A stretch of 64,000 nt of DNA, taken from Nitratireductor thuwali. GTDB lineage: Bacteria > Pseudomonadota > Alphaproteobacteria > Rhizobiales > Rhizobiaceae. Made by a program: the position numbers and the translations under genes. Below are positions 25,213 through 34,309 of this stretch, in pieces. The notes beneath the pieces are model-generated. The model saw only the letters and a program-made list of their open reading frames with translations, was not told the DNA's origin and did no database searches. Location of the stretch: assembly GCF_036621415.1 (NCBI RefSeq), contig NZ_CP030941.1, forward strand, positions 3,160,001 through 3,224,000, in the 5' to 3' direction. Within the stretch, counting starts at the first letter, position 1. Every line of letters starts with the position of its first letter.

Positions 25213-26054
25213 CGGCCCCGCTGCTGGAGATCGAGAACCTCAGCGTCACCTTCCCCACCGCGCAGGGGCCGATCGAGGTCGTGCGGAACGTCTCCTTCAC
25301 GCTCGGCCGCGAGCGGCTCGGCATTGTGGGCGAAAGCGGTTCCGGAAAATCGATGACGGGCCGCTCGATCCTCAAGCTGATCCGCCCGCCCGGCCGCGTG
25401 ACCGCAGACCGGATGGTTTTCGACGGTATCGACCTGGCCGCTCAGAGCGAGCGCCGGATGCGGCACCTTCGCGGCGCGCGCATTTCCATGATCATGCAGG
25501 ACCCGAAATTCTCGCTCAATCCGGTGATGACGGTGGGCGAGCAGATCGGCGAGGCGCTGCAGACCCATCGCCCGATGGCGCGCAGCGAGTTGCAGGCCCG
25601 CGTGCTCGCCATGCTGGAAGCGGTGCGCATCGACGGTCCCGAGCGCGTCGCCGGCCTCTATCCGCACGAGATTTCCGGCGGCATGGGCCAGCGGGTGATG
25701 ATCGCCATGATGCTCATTCCCGAGCCGGACCTGCTGATTGCCGACGAGCCGACTTCCGCGCTCGACGTGTCGGTGCAGGCGCAGGTCCTGGACATCATAG
25801 AGGAACTGGTTTCCGGCAAGGGCATGGGCCTCATCCTCATCAGCCACGATCTCAACCTCGTGGCGCGCTATTGCGACCGCATCCTGGTGATGAATTCCGG
25901 CGAGGTCGTCGAGGAATGCGCGGCCGGCGAACTGGCGAACGCGACGCACCCCTATACGCGCGGCCTGCTGGCTGCGATGCCGCGGATGAACGAGGACCGC
26001 GAGGAACTGCCCGTGCTCGACCGTTCGAGCTGGGCAACGGGAGCAGGCACATGA
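25209..26054 (+). CDS. peptide ABC transporter ATP-binding protein (DppD/OppD family)
   Basis: 281-residue ATPase with Walker A GESGSGKSM near residue 40, signature ISGGMGQRVMIAMML near 157 and Walker B LLIADEPTSALD near 177. The signature reads SGGMGQR where SGGMRQR is usual. It lacks part of the long C-terminal oligopeptide/cysteine-rich tail typical of about 330-residue DppD proteins, so it is a short form. It acts with the following ATPase as the motor of the importer. Confidence 0.88.
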   Translation: MTAPLLEIENLSVTFPTAQGPIEVVRNVSFTLGRERLGIVGESGSGKSMTGRSILKLIRPPGRVTADRMVFDGIDLAAQSERRMRHLRGARISMIMQDPKFSLNPVMTVGEQIGEALQTHRPMARSELQARVLAMLEAVRIDGPERVAGLYPHEISGGMGQRVMIAMMLIPEPDLLIADEPTSALDVSVQAQVLDIIEELVSGKGMGLILISHDLNLVARYCDRILVMNSGEVVEECAAGELANATHPYTRGLLAAMPRMNEDREELPVLDRSSWATGAGT

Positions 26055-26800
26055 AGCAACCGGCAATCCTGCTCGACAATCTCGACATATCCTACGGGCC
26101 GACCCGGATCGTCCACGGCGTCCATCTGGCGATCGAGGAGGGTGAAAGCTTCGCCCTCGTCGGCGAGAGCGGTTCGGGCAAGACCACAATCCTGAAGGCG
26201 ATCGCCGGCCTTGCCCCCGACTGGACCGGCGCGATCAGCGTGTTGGGCAGGCCGCGCGGCCACCGCCCCGACCGCGCCTTCGCGCGCGACTGCCAGATGG
26301 TGTTCCAGGATCCCTATGGTTCCCTACACCCGCGCAAGACGGTGGACGACTGCCTGTCGGAGCCGCTTCTGGTGCACGGGCTCAAGGAACGCGACCGGCG
26401 CGTCAAGGACGCGCTCGCCGCCGTCGGCCTTGATCAGCGCTTCCGGTTCCGCTACCCGCATCAGCTCTCCGGCGGACAAAGGCAGCGCGTGGCGATCGCC
26501 CGCGCCCTGATGCTGGCGCCGAAAGTGATGCTGCTCGACGAACCCACCTCGGCGCTCGACGTGTCGGTGCAGGCGGAGATCCTGAACCTCCTGAAGAAAT
26601 TGCGGCGCGAGCAGGGGCTGACCTATCTGATGGTCACCCACAACCTTCCCGTCGTCTCCTTCCTGTGCGACCGCCTGGCCGTGATGCGCCACGGGCGCAT
26701 CGTCGAGGTGGCGGACGTCTCGGATCTCAAATCGGGCGCGCTGAAGCATGCCTATTCCCGCGAGCTTTTCATCGCCAGCGGCGGTGAACCTGCCTCCTGA
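26051..26800 (+). CDS. peptide ABC transporter ATP-binding protein (DppF/OppF family)
   Basis: 249-residue ATPase with Walker A GESGSGKTT near residue 39, the Q-loop FQDPYGSLHPRKTV typical of OppF, signature LSGGQRQRVAIARAL near 140 and Walker B MLLDEPTSALD near 160. The start overlaps the previous stop by four bases. It is the heterodimer partner of the DppD-type ATPase. Confidence 0.9.
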   Translation: MKQPAILLDNLDISYGPTRIVHGVHLAIEEGESFALVGESGSGKTTILKAIAGLAPDWTGAISVLGRPRGHRPDRAFARDCQMVFQDPYGSLHPRKTVDDCLSEPLLVHGLKERDRRVKDALAAVGLDQRFRFRYPHQLSGGQRQRVAIARALMLAPKVMLLDEPTSALDVSVQAEILNLLKKLRREQGLTYLMVTHNLPVVSFLCDRLAVMRHGRIVEVADVSDLKSGALKHAYSRELFIASGGEPAS

Positions 26801-26820
26801 CAACCTCTCAAGGACCCAAA

Positions 26821-27321
26821 ATGACCGATCTTGACGGCGCGCTCGCCGAATTCGACCATGCGCTTTCCCTCGCCCGAGACGTCGACGCGCCCTTCACGGC
26901 GCTGCTGGCGCTCGCCCGGGCGAGCGTGGGCGCAAAGCTCTTCACCTTCATGACGGTGGATATGCGAGCCGGGCTCGCCAGCCGCTCCTACACCAGCCAT
27001 CCGGCCGAATACCCGGTCTCCGGCACCAAGCCGATCCGCTACGACGACTGGTTCGATCAGGTGCACAAGCGCCGCCGGTGCTTCGTGGCCAACACGCTTG
27101 CCGACATCGACAAGGTCTTCCCCGACGCCGAGCTGATCGGCCGCCTCGGCTGCGGCTCGGTGGTCAACCTGCCGGTCGTCCTGGCGGATGCGCTGGTGGG
27201 CACCGTCAACATGCTGCACGAGGAGCACCATTACACGCCCGAACGCGTCGAGCGGGCGCGAAGCCTGCTTTCTCTGCCCGCCAAGGCGGCCTATCTGGCG
27301 AGCGAACGGCTGCGGGACTGA
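26821..27321 (+). CDS. GAF domain-containing protein
   Basis: 166 residues made almost entirely of one GAF domain (FTALLALARASVGAKLFTFMTVD, then VNLPVVLADALVGTVNMLHEE near 120). No output domain is attached. It starts 20 bases after the last importer ATPase and is therefore the last gene of the peptide-transport operon. Single GAF proteins of this kind are found next to amino-acid and amide catabolic genes in rhizobia; the ligand and role are unknown. Confidence 0.75.
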   Translation: MTDLDGALAEFDHALSLARDVDAPFTALLALARASVGAKLFTFMTVDMRAGLASRSYTSHPAEYPVSGTKPIRYDDWFDQVHKRRRCFVANTLADIDKVFPDAELIGRLGCGSVVNLPVVLADALVGTVNMLHEEHHYTPERVERARSLLSLPAKAAYLASERLRD

Positions 27322-27328
27322 CGCAAAG

Positions 27329-27443
27329 GTTGCATGGGGGAACCCAAAATGGTGGAAAATGGTCATGCAACTCCCCGGAATTGAGCGTAAAGATTCACGC
27401 TTGTGATTATTTAGTTGCATCCCTGTCTTCAGAGTGACATAAA
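27329..27443 (+). promoter_or_regulatory. DeoR operon promoter with GTTGCAT repeats
   Basis: TTGCAT (27415-27420), 17 bases, CATAAA (27438-27443) is a credible sigma-70 promoter 30 bases before the DeoR gene. GTTGCAT occurs at 27329-27335, inverted at 27365-27371 and again at 27414-27420 over the -35. GTTGCATG and CATGCAAC (27329-27336, 27364-27371) are perfect 8-base inverted arms. This is a candidate operator set for the DeoR regulator. Confidence 0.5.
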
Positions 27444-27472
27444 AAGATCACGCTGACGGCTGGGAGGAGAAG

Positions 27473-28273
27473 TTGAGCGATTTGCATCGCCACCAGGTGG
27501 TCCTGGATCTGCTGCATGAGCGGCCCTTCGTCACCGTGAAGGAACTGCAGGAGATCGTCGGCGTCTCGGCGGCCACCGTTCGGCGGGACATCGAGAAGCT
27601 CCACGATGCCGGCATGGCCCGGAAAGTTCATGGCGGGATCGCGGCTTCCGATGGTTTCGGGCCTGCGCGCCGCTCGACGGCGCTGCCTTTCGTGGAGAAC
27701 CGGGACATCGCCGTCGAGGCGAAGAAGGCCATCGCGCGGACCGCGAGCACGCTGGTGCGCGACGGCAGCCTGATCATCATCCATGGCGGCTCGACGTGTT
27801 TTCACTTCGGCTGCGAGATGGCGCAGCGCAATGTGCGCGTTTTCACCAATTCCATGCCGGTGGCCGCCTATATGAGCGAGCACGGCACCTGCCAGCTCAC
27901 CGTCGGCGGCGGCGATCTCCATCGCGAGCCGGGCATCCTTTATGACGCCGCCCGCGGCGGCTACACTTTCTATGCCTCGCAATTCTTCGTGGGCGCGCTT
28001 GGCGTCAGCCGCGAAGGCCTGCTCGAGCAGCACCCGTTGCTCGTGCGCTTCATCAACGACATGTGCGGGCTGGCCAACGAGATCGTGGTTCTGGTCGACA
28101 GCCGGAAATTCTCCATGCGGCCGCCCACCGTGACCCTGCCGCTGTCCCGCATATCGAAGCTGGTGACCGATGACGGCCTTTCCGACAACGACGCCAAGAT
28201 GCTGGAGGACATGGGCGTGGACTTCATGGTCGCGCCGACGGAGGAGGGCAGGGCCGGGGAGGGCAGGCGATGA
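27473..28273 (+). CDS. DeoR/GlpR family transcriptional regulator
   Basis: 266 residues starting at a TTG that follows GGGAGGAG closely. The N-terminal helix-turn-helix ([29 protein letters not shown], residues about 18-47) and HGG motif lead into a DeoRC sugar-phosphate sensor domain ([12 protein letters not shown] near 103, [16 protein letters not shown] near 175, VDSRKF). It is the first gene of a sugar import and kinase operon and overlaps the next start by four bases. It probably represses the operon until a phosphorylated pentulose accumulates. Confidence 0.87.
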   Translation: MSDLHRHQVVLDLLHERPFVTVKELQEIVGVSAATVRRDIEKLHDAGMARKVHGGIAASDGFGPARRSTALPFVENRDIAVEAKKAIARTASTLVRDGSLIIIHGGSTCFHFGCEMAQRNVRVFTNSMPVAAYMSEHGTCQLTVGGGDLHREPGILYDAARGGYTFYASQFFVGALGVSREGLLEQHPLLVRFINDMCGLANEIVVLVDSRKFSMRPPTVTLPLSRISKLVTDDGLSDNDAKMLEDMGVDFMVAPTEEGRAGEGRR

Positions 28274-29847
28274 GCACGCCTCCTCCGCTCCTGGAAATGC
28301 GCTCGATCAGCAAGACGTTCGGCCCGGTCAAGGCGCTTGCCGATGTGTCCCTGACCGTGCGGGCCGGCGAACTGCATGCGCTGATGGGCGAGAACGGCGC
28401 CGGCAAATCCACCCTGATGAAGGTCCTGTCGGGTGCCTACCAGGCCGATCCCGGCGGTTCCGTGCTCATGGATGGCAAGCCGATCCAGCTTGGCGACCCG
28501 AAACATTCGAGGGCGATGGGCATCGCCGTCATCTATCAGGAATTGTCGCTGACGCCGAACCTGACGGTCGCGCAGAACATCTTTCTCGGCCGCGAGCCTT
28601 CCAGCGCCGGCATCGTCGACCGGGGCGCCATGGACCGGGCGACGGCTCCCATCCTCGAACGCCTTGCCGTGCGTTTTTCGCCTGGCACCCTCGTCGGCGA
28701 CCTGTCCCTCGGCGAACGGCAACTGGTCGAGATTGCGCGCGCCATGTCGACCAGGGCCCGCGTCATCGTCATGGACGAGCCGACGACCTCGCTGTCGACC
28801 CGCGAGGCCGAACAGCTCTTCAAGGTGATCTCCGCGCTGAAGGCCGAGGGCGTGGCGATCATCTATATCAGCCACCGGATGGAGGAGGTCTATCGCCTTT
28901 CCGATCGCTGCTCGGTGCTCCGCGACGGCGCCTATGTGGGAACGCTCGACCGCGACGAGCTTTCCGCGCCCAAGCTGGTCGCCATGATGGTCGGGCGCGA
29001 CCTCAGCACCTTCTACAAAAAGGAGCACAAGCAGCGCGACGATGACAGCGACGTCGTTCTGAAGGTGGAAGGACTTGGCGACGGCAAGCTGGTCGAGGAC
29101 TGCTCGCTGGAGGTCCATCGGAGGGAAGTGCTGGGCATCGCCGGTCTGGTGGGTTCCGGCCGCACCGAACTGGCCAGGCTGATCTTCGGCGCCGATCCGG
29201 CGGTCTCCGGCACGATCCGCATCCACGGCGAGCCGGTGCACAGCCGCAGCCCGCGCGAGGCCCTGTCCCACGGCATCGCCTATCTGACCGAGGACCGCAA
29301 GACGCTCGGCCTGTTTCTCGACATGTCGGTCTCGGAGAATGTGAACATGGGCGTGCTGGAGCGCGACGCCCGCCGTTTCGGCATCCGCAATTTCCGCACC
29401 GCCGCACGCCGGGCAAAGGGCGCGATCGCGTCGCTGGGCATCAAGACCCCGCACAGCCGCATCAATGTCGGTGCGCTGTCCGGCGGCAATCAGCAAAAGG
29501 TGCTGCTGGCGCGGCTGCTGGAAACCGAGCCCAGGGTGATCATCCTCGACGAGCCGACCCGCGGCGTCGATGTCGGCGCGAAGTCGGAAATCTACCGCCT
29601 TATCGACGAACTCGCCTCGCGCGGGCTGGGGATCATCATGATCTCCAGCGAACTGCCGGAGATCATCGGCGTCGCCGACCGCGTGCTGGTCATGCGCGAG
29701 GGACGGATCGCCGGCGAGGTGAGGGCGACTGCAAGCCAGCCGATCGACCAGGAGCGCATCATGGCGCTGTCCACCGGCGCGGCCAACGACAACGTAACAA
29801 ACGCCACGCCCGACGGCGCGGCGGCACAGCAGGTTCAGCACCAATGA
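28270..29847 (+). CDS. sugar ABC transporter ATP-binding protein (RbsA type)
   Basis: 525-residue double-domain ATPase. Domain one has GENGAGKST (about residue 43), [15 protein letters not shown] and [12 protein letters not shown]. Domain two has the degenerate GLVGSGRTE (about 294), [15 protein letters not shown] and [17 protein letters not shown]. The ATG overlaps the DeoR stop and its own stop overlaps the permease start by four bases. Together with the next two genes it forms a CUT2 importer for a pentose, pentulose or pentitol. Confidence 0.92.
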   Translation: MSTPPPLLEMRSISKTFGPVKALADVSLTVRAGELHALMGENGAGKSTLMKVLSGAYQADPGGSVLMDGKPIQLGDPKHSRAMGIAVIYQELSLTPNLTVAQNIFLGREPSSAGIVDRGAMDRATAPILERLAVRFSPGTLVGDLSLGERQLVEIARAMSTRARVIVMDEPTTSLSTREAEQLFKVISALKAEGVAIIYISHRMEEVYRLSDRCSVLRDGAYVGTLDRDELSAPKLVAMMVGRDLSTFYKKEHKQRDDDSDVVLKVEGLGDGKLVEDCSLEVHRREVLGIAGLVGSGRTELARLIFGADPAVSGTIRIHGEPVHSRSPREALSHGIAYLTEDRKTLGLFLDMSVSENVNMGVLERDARRFGIRNFRTAARRAKGAIASLGIKTPHSRINVGALSGGNQQKVLLARLLETEPRVIILDEPTRGVDVGAKSEIYRLIDELASRGLGIIMISSELPEIIGVADRVLVMREGRIAGEVRATASQPIDQERIMALSTGAANDNVTNATPDGAAAQQVQHQ

Positions 29848-30827
29848 CCGACATCGTACATGGCGACGCGGCGCGCAGGCGCCTTGAAATGAAGGGCATC
29901 ATCAGGGCGCTCGGCATGCTGCCGGTCCTGCTTCTGCTGGCCATCGGCTTCGAGCTTCTGAGCGGCAAGTTCATGTCGATCAACAATCTGTCCATCGTCA
30001 TGCAGCAGGCCTCCATCAACATCGTGCTGGCGGCGGGCATGACATTCGTCATCCTGACCGGCGGCATCGATCTTTCTGTCGGCTCCATACTCGCCGCCTC
30101 GGCGATGCTGGCGGTGATCGTCTCGCTGATCCCCGAATACGGCATGCTGGGAATACCGGCGGCGATGGCGCTCGGCTTGGCTTTCGGGCTCGCCAATGGC
30201 GGCCTTATCGCCTTTCTGAGATTGCCGCCCTTTATCGTCACGCTGGGGTCGCTCACCGCCGTGCGCGGCGTTGCCCGGCTGATGGGCGGCGATACGACCG
30301 TCTTCAATCCTGATCTGCCTTTCGACTTCATCGGCAACGGTACGTTGTTCGGCATTCCCTGGCTGGCGCTGATCGCCATCGGCGTGATCCTGGTGTCGTG
30401 GTTCATCCTGCGCCGCACGGTTCTGGGCACCTGGATCTATGCCGTCGGCGGCAATCAGGAGGCGGCGCGGCTGACCGGCATCAAGGTCTCGCTGGTTCTC
30501 CTCTTCGTGTACGGCATGTCGGGTCTTCTTTCGGGGCTTGGCGGCGCGATGTCGGCCGCCCGCCTCTATGCCGCCAACGGCCTGCAACTCGGCATGGCCT
30601 ATGAGCTCGACGCCATCGCCGCCGTCATTCTGGGCGGCACCAGTTTCGTCGGCGGCGTCGGCTCCATATGGGGCACGCTCGTCGGCGCGCTCATCATCGC
30701 CGTCCTGTCCAACGGCCTCATCCTCGCCGGGGTCTCCGACATCTGGCAGTTCATCATCAAGGGGCTCGTGATCATCGTCGCCGTGGCGCTCGATCGATAC
30801 CGGCTCCAGGGCGCGGCCCGCACCTGA
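29844..30827 (+). CDS. sugar ABC transporter permease (RbsC family)
   Basis: 327-residue inner-membrane permease with about nine helices. The family segments are [19 protein letters not shown] near residue 72, [17 protein letters not shown] near 200 and [23 protein letters not shown] near 262. Only one permease is present, so it should act as a homodimer. Confidence 0.92.
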   Translation: MTDIVHGDAARRRLEMKGIIRALGMLPVLLLLAIGFELLSGKFMSINNLSIVMQQASINIVLAAGMTFVILTGGIDLSVGSILAASAMLAVIVSLIPEYGMLGIPAAMALGLAFGLANGGLIAFLRLPPFIVTLGSLTAVRGVARLMGGDTTVFNPDLPFDFIGNGTLFGIPWLALIAIGVILVSWFILRRTVLGTWIYAVGGNQEAARLTGIKVSLVLLFVYGMSGLLSGLGGAMSAARLYAANGLQLGMAYELDAIAAVILGGTSFVGGVGSIWGTLVGALIIAVLSNGLILAGVSDIWQFIIKGLVIIVAVALDRYRLQGAART

Positions 30828-30876
30828 TCGCACCCGCGATAATCGACCACCAAACGCATAACCATGGAGGAGTAAC

Positions 30877-31818
30877 ATGCGTAAGCTGAAGACACTTTTA
30901 TGCACCGCCGCGGCGGTCGCCGCCCTCACCGGCGCGTCCGTTGCCAAGGACCTGGAAAGCATCGGCATTTCGGTCGGCCTGCTCGGCAACCCGTTCTTCG
31001 TGGCCACCATCAAGGGCATCGAGGACCGGGCGAGGGAGATCAATCCCGAGGTCCAGGTGACGTCCGTCTCGGCCGATTACGACCTCAACAAGCAGGTCTC
31101 GCAGATCGAAAATTTCATCGCCGCGGGCGTTGACATCATCATGCTCAACGCCGTCGATGCCAGCGCCATCGCCCCGGCGGTCAAGCGCGCCAAGGACGCC
31201 GGCATCGTGGTCGCCGCCTTCGACGTTTCGGCGCCCGGCGCCCATGTCACCGTCATGACCGACAACGTCGCCGCCGGCGCCAAGGCCTGCCAGTACATCG
31301 TCGACAACCTGGAAGGCGGCGAGGGCAACGTCATCATCATCAACGGCCCGCAATCCTCGTCGATCATCGACCGGGTCAAGGGCTGCAAGGACGTACTGTC
31401 CAAGCATGAAGGCATCACCATCCTGTCCGACGACCAGAACGGCCAGGCCTCGCGCGACGGCGGGCTGGCGGTCATGGAGGGTCTTTTGACCCGCTATGAC
31501 GACATCGACGCGGTCTTCGCCATCAACGACCCGACCGCCATCGGCGCCTCGCTCGCGGCCAAGCAGCTTGGCCGCGACGACTTCTTCATCACCGCGGTCG
31601 ACGGCGCGCCCGACATCGAGCAGGCCCTGTCCTCCGGCAACTCCATGATCAAGGCGTCCGCATCCCAGGACCCCTATGTCATGGCCGGCATGGCGCTCAA
31701 GATGGGCTACGACGTCTTCATGGGCAACACGCCCGAGGAGGACACCGTTCTTCTGGAGCCGGAACTGATCACGGCGGAGAATGTGGACAGCTACAAGGGC
31801 TGGACGGCCAAGCGCTGA
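30877..31818 (+). CDS. sugar ABC transporter substrate-binding protein (RbsB family)
   Basis: 313-residue periplasmic protein with the signal peptide KLKTLLCTAAAVAALTGASVA (cleavage near residue 23). The Peripla_BP_4 fold is indicated by GLLGNPFFVATIKGIED near 36, FIAAGVDIIMLNAVDASAI near 87 and FAINDPTAIGASLAAKQLG near 210. GGAGGAG precedes the ATG. A strong hairpin after the gene probably keeps this component in excess over the downstream enzymes. Confidence 0.92.
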   Translation: MRKLKTLLCTAAAVAALTGASVAKDLESIGISVGLLGNPFFVATIKGIEDRAREINPEVQVTSVSADYDLNKQVSQIENFIAAGVDIIMLNAVDASAIAPAVKRAKDAGIVVAAFDVSAPGAHVTVMTDNVAAGAKACQYIVDNLEGGEGNVIIINGPQSSSIIDRVKGCKDVLSKHEGITILSDDQNGQASRDGGLAVMEGLLTRYDDIDAVFAINDPTAIGASLAAKQLGRDDFFITAVDGAPDIEQALSSGNSMIKASASQDPYVMAGMALKMGYDVFMGNTPEEDTVLLEPELITAENVDSYKGWTAKR

Positions 31819-31830
31819 TCCAGGCAAAAC

Positions 31831-31858
31831 GGATGCGCCCGGCCTTGCGGGCGCATCC
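31831..31858 (+). terminator. perfect 11-bp hairpin after the binding-protein gene
   Basis: GGATGCGCCCG, six bases, CGGGCGCATCC, 12 bases after the stop. No T run follows, so it may be a partial terminator or an mRNA-stabilising stem between the importer and the enzyme genes. Confidence 0.6.
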
Positions 31859-31891
31859 GACACCGTTGATTTCATTCGGGAATAGCAGGGA

Positions 31892-32581
31892 ATGTCGCTC
31901 TCGCAGCTCAGGCAGTCGGTTCTGGAAGCCAATCTCGCGACGGTGCGTCACGGCCTGGTGCTGGCGACCTTCGGCAATGCCAGCGGGATCGACCGTGAAA
32001 GCGGCAGGGTCGTCATCAAGCCGAGCGGCGTGGCCTATGAGGCGATGACCGCGGACCATATGGTGGTGACCGACATCGACGGCCGGCCGCTGGACAACAG
32101 GTACAAGCCTTCCTCGGACCTCGATACCCACACGACCCTTTACCGGGCTTTCACGGAAATCGGCGCCGTCATCCACACCCATTCCACCTATGCCACGATC
32201 ATGGCGCAAAGCCTGATGCCGATAGCTCCGCTCGGCACCACCCATGCCGACTATTTCCGCGGCGAGATCCCGGTGACGCGGCATCTGACGCCGGAGGAGA
32301 TCGAGGGCGGCTATGTGGCGGCGACGGGCGAGGTCATCGTCGAGACCTTCAAGGGCCGCGACCCGCTGGAGGTGCCGGCCGTGCTGGTCGCAGGCCATGG
32401 ACCTTTCGTCTGGGGCCGGACGACGGACGAGGCGGTGCTGAACGCGCTGATCCTGGAAGAGGTCGCCAAGATGGCGTGGCATTCGCACGCCCTGAAACCG
32501 GGCCTGAAGCCCATTCCCGACAGCCTGCTCGACTATCACTACCGCAGGAAGCACGGCTCCGACGCCACTTACGGCCAATAG
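31892..32581 (+). CDS. araD: L-ribulose-5-phosphate 4-epimerase (class II aldolase family, AraD-like)
   Basis: 229-residue class II aldolase/adducin protein that would turn L-ribulose-5-phosphate into D-xylulose-5-phosphate. It follows AraD closely in pattern: EANLATVRHGLVLATFGNAS, VIKPSGVAYEAMTADHMVV, KPSSDLDTHTTLYRAF, the metal site HTHSTYATIMAQ (about residue 94) and HADYF, ending LDYHYRRKHG. Length matches E. coli AraD (231). It lies between the importer and the ribulokinase-like gene, with no araA in the window. Confidence 0.85.
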   Translation: MSLSQLRQSVLEANLATVRHGLVLATFGNASGIDRESGRVVIKPSGVAYEAMTADHMVVTDIDGRPLDNRYKPSSDLDTHTTLYRAFTEIGAVIHTHSTYATIMAQSLMPIAPLGTTHADYFRGEIPVTRHLTPEEIEGGYVAATGEVIVETFKGRDPLEVPAVLVAGHGPFVWGRTTDEAVLNALILEEVAKMAWHSHALKPGLKPIPDSLLDYHYRRKHGSDATYGQ

Positions 32582-32617
32582 AGCGCCGTGCGTCGATTCG
32601 GACGCACAAAGGACGCT
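32582..32617 (-). repeat. 36-base palindromic intergenic repeat, copy 2
   Basis: Begins AGCGCCGTGCGTC and ends GACGCACAAAGGACGCT, the reverse complement of the element at 7466-7501 with four differences clustered in the loop. Core stem GTGCGTC/GACGCAC. It starts right at the araD stop codon, between araD and the kinase gene. Confidence 0.7.
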
Positions 32618-32662
32618 CTATCTGACTGCAAAATGCTATAGAAGCCAGAACGAGGCAGACCT

Positions 32663-34243
32663 ATGACGATCATCGCCGGCGCCGATTTTGGCACTTTGAG
32701 CGTCCGGGTCACCATCATGGACACCCGGACCGGCGCGACGCTGGCCTCGGCTTCGGCCGAATATCCGCTCGAACGCTCGCAGACGAACCCCCTCCTGGCG
32801 CGTCAGTCCCATGCCGACCATATGGAAGCGCTCACCCGCGCCATGCGGGCGGCTGTCGCCGAGGCCGGCATCGACGGAACGCAGATCGCCGCCTTTGCCG
32901 CCGATACCACCGGATCGAGCGTGATCGTCGTCGATGAGAACCTCGAGCCGCTCGACGACTATTATCTGTGGTGCGATCACCGCGCCCATGCGGAAGCTGC
33001 CGAAATCACCGAACATGCCCGCCGGGAAGGGCTGGAGGCGCTCGACTGGTGCGGCGGCGTCTATTCCCACGAATGGGGCTACGCCAAGCTCCTGCACTTC
33101 CTGCGGCACAATCCCGGCAAGCGCGACCGGGTCGCCGCCGCGCTCGAGCATTGCGACATGCTGGCGGCCACCCTGTGCGGCATCAAATCCGTCGCCGACC
33201 TGCCGCGCAGCGTCTGCGCCATGGGGCATAAATGGATGTGGGGCGCCCGGTGGGGCGGGCCGCCGCCGCAGGACTTCCTCTCGCGCGTCGATCCCCTGTT
33301 CGATGGCGTCAACGCCAAGCTCGACGGCCGCTACGGCACTTCGCTGGAACTGGCAGGACACCTCGGCCTTGAGTGGGCTGAAAGGCTGGGCCTTGCGGCG
33401 GGTATCCCCATCCCCATCGGCGCCTTCGACGCGCACTGGGATGCGGTCGGCAGCGGCTGCCGCGAAGGCGACGTCGTCAATGTGATCGGCACGTCGACCT
33501 GCATCATCGCGCTCGGCGACGACGAAACGAAACCCGTCGCCGGCATTTGCGGCGCGGTGCCCGGAAGCGTGATCCCGGGGTTGGTCGGCATCGAGGCGGG
33601 CCAATCGGCCACCGGCGACATTTTCGAGGCCATCGCGCGGCGGGCCGGCAGCGACGTCGCCAGCCTCTGCGGCAAGCTCGACGGCTACGGCCCCGGATCG
33701 ACCGGCCTTATGCGGCTGACCTGGGACAATGGCGACCGCACCGTTCTCGTGCGCTCCGACCTTGGCGGCGTCACGCTCGGATGGGATCTGTCGCATACGG
33801 CCGCCGACGAAATGCACGCCGCGATCGAAGGCATGGCCATGCATACGAGGATCATCATCGATCGCATGGGCGAGGGCGGGCTTTCCTTCCGGCGCGTCGT
33901 CAATGCCGGCGGCATTCCCCAGAAAAACGCGATCCTCAACCAGATCTACGCCGATGTCCTCGGCTGCGAGGTCCACGTCCCCTCGCGCTCCCCTGTCGGC
34001 GTCGGCGCATGCATATTCGCATCGCTTGCCGCCGGCGTTTTCGGCAGCATAACCGAGGCGCAGGCAGCCCTGAGCCCGCCTTCGAGGGTCTACCGCCCGA
34101 GGGCGGAAACCGCTGGGGCCTATCAGGAGCTCTACGGCCTCTTCAGATCCCTCTATTTCGGCTTCGGCGAAGGCCGTCCCCTGGCCCTGCACGAGGTCCT
34201 GCCAAAGCTCAGAGCCTTCCGCCTCGGTTCATCCGTTCATTGA
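32663..34243 (+). CDS. araB: ribulokinase (FGGY family, AraB-like)
   Basis: 526-residue FGGY carbohydrate kinase. The N-terminal ATP-binding loop ADFGTLSVRVTIMD, the region ADTTGSSVIVVDENLEPL near 88, and the YLWCDHRAHAEA segment near 108 are AraB-like, as are SHEWGYAKLLHFL and the late VVNAGGIPQKNAILNQIYADV (about 412). It would phosphorylate L-ribulose for the AraD-like epimerase encoded just before. Since no isomerase is present, the imported sugar may already be a ketose or be made by an enzyme elsewhere. Confidence 0.85.
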   Translation: MTIIAGADFGTLSVRVTIMDTRTGATLASASAEYPLERSQTNPLLARQSHADHMEALTRAMRAAVAEAGIDGTQIAAFAADTTGSSVIVVDENLEPLDDYYLWCDHRAHAEAAEITEHARREGLEALDWCGGVYSHEWGYAKLLHFLRHNPGKRDRVAAALEHCDMLAATLCGIKSVADLPRSVCAMGHKWMWGARWGGPPPQDFLSRVDPLFDGVNAKLDGRYGTSLELAGHLGLEWAERLGLAAGIPIPIGAFDAHWDAVGSGCREGDVVNVIGTSTCIIALGDDETKPVAGICGAVPGSVIPGLVGIEAGQSATGDIFEAIARRAGSDVASLCGKLDGYGPGSTGLMRLTWDNGDRTVLVRSDLGGVTLGWDLSHTAADEMHAAIEGMAMHTRIIIDRMGEGGLSFRRVVNAGGIPQKNAILNQIYADVLGCEVHVPSRSPVGVGACIFASLAAGVFGSITEAQAALSPPSRVYRPRAETAGAYQELYGLFRSLYFGFGEGRPLALHEVLPKLRAFRLGSSVH

Positions 34244-34309
34244 GAGGGGTGGCGGGCAGTGCCAAAATGGCGAACGGCTGAGACGATAGTTCCTCGGACT
34301 GCCGCTGTT

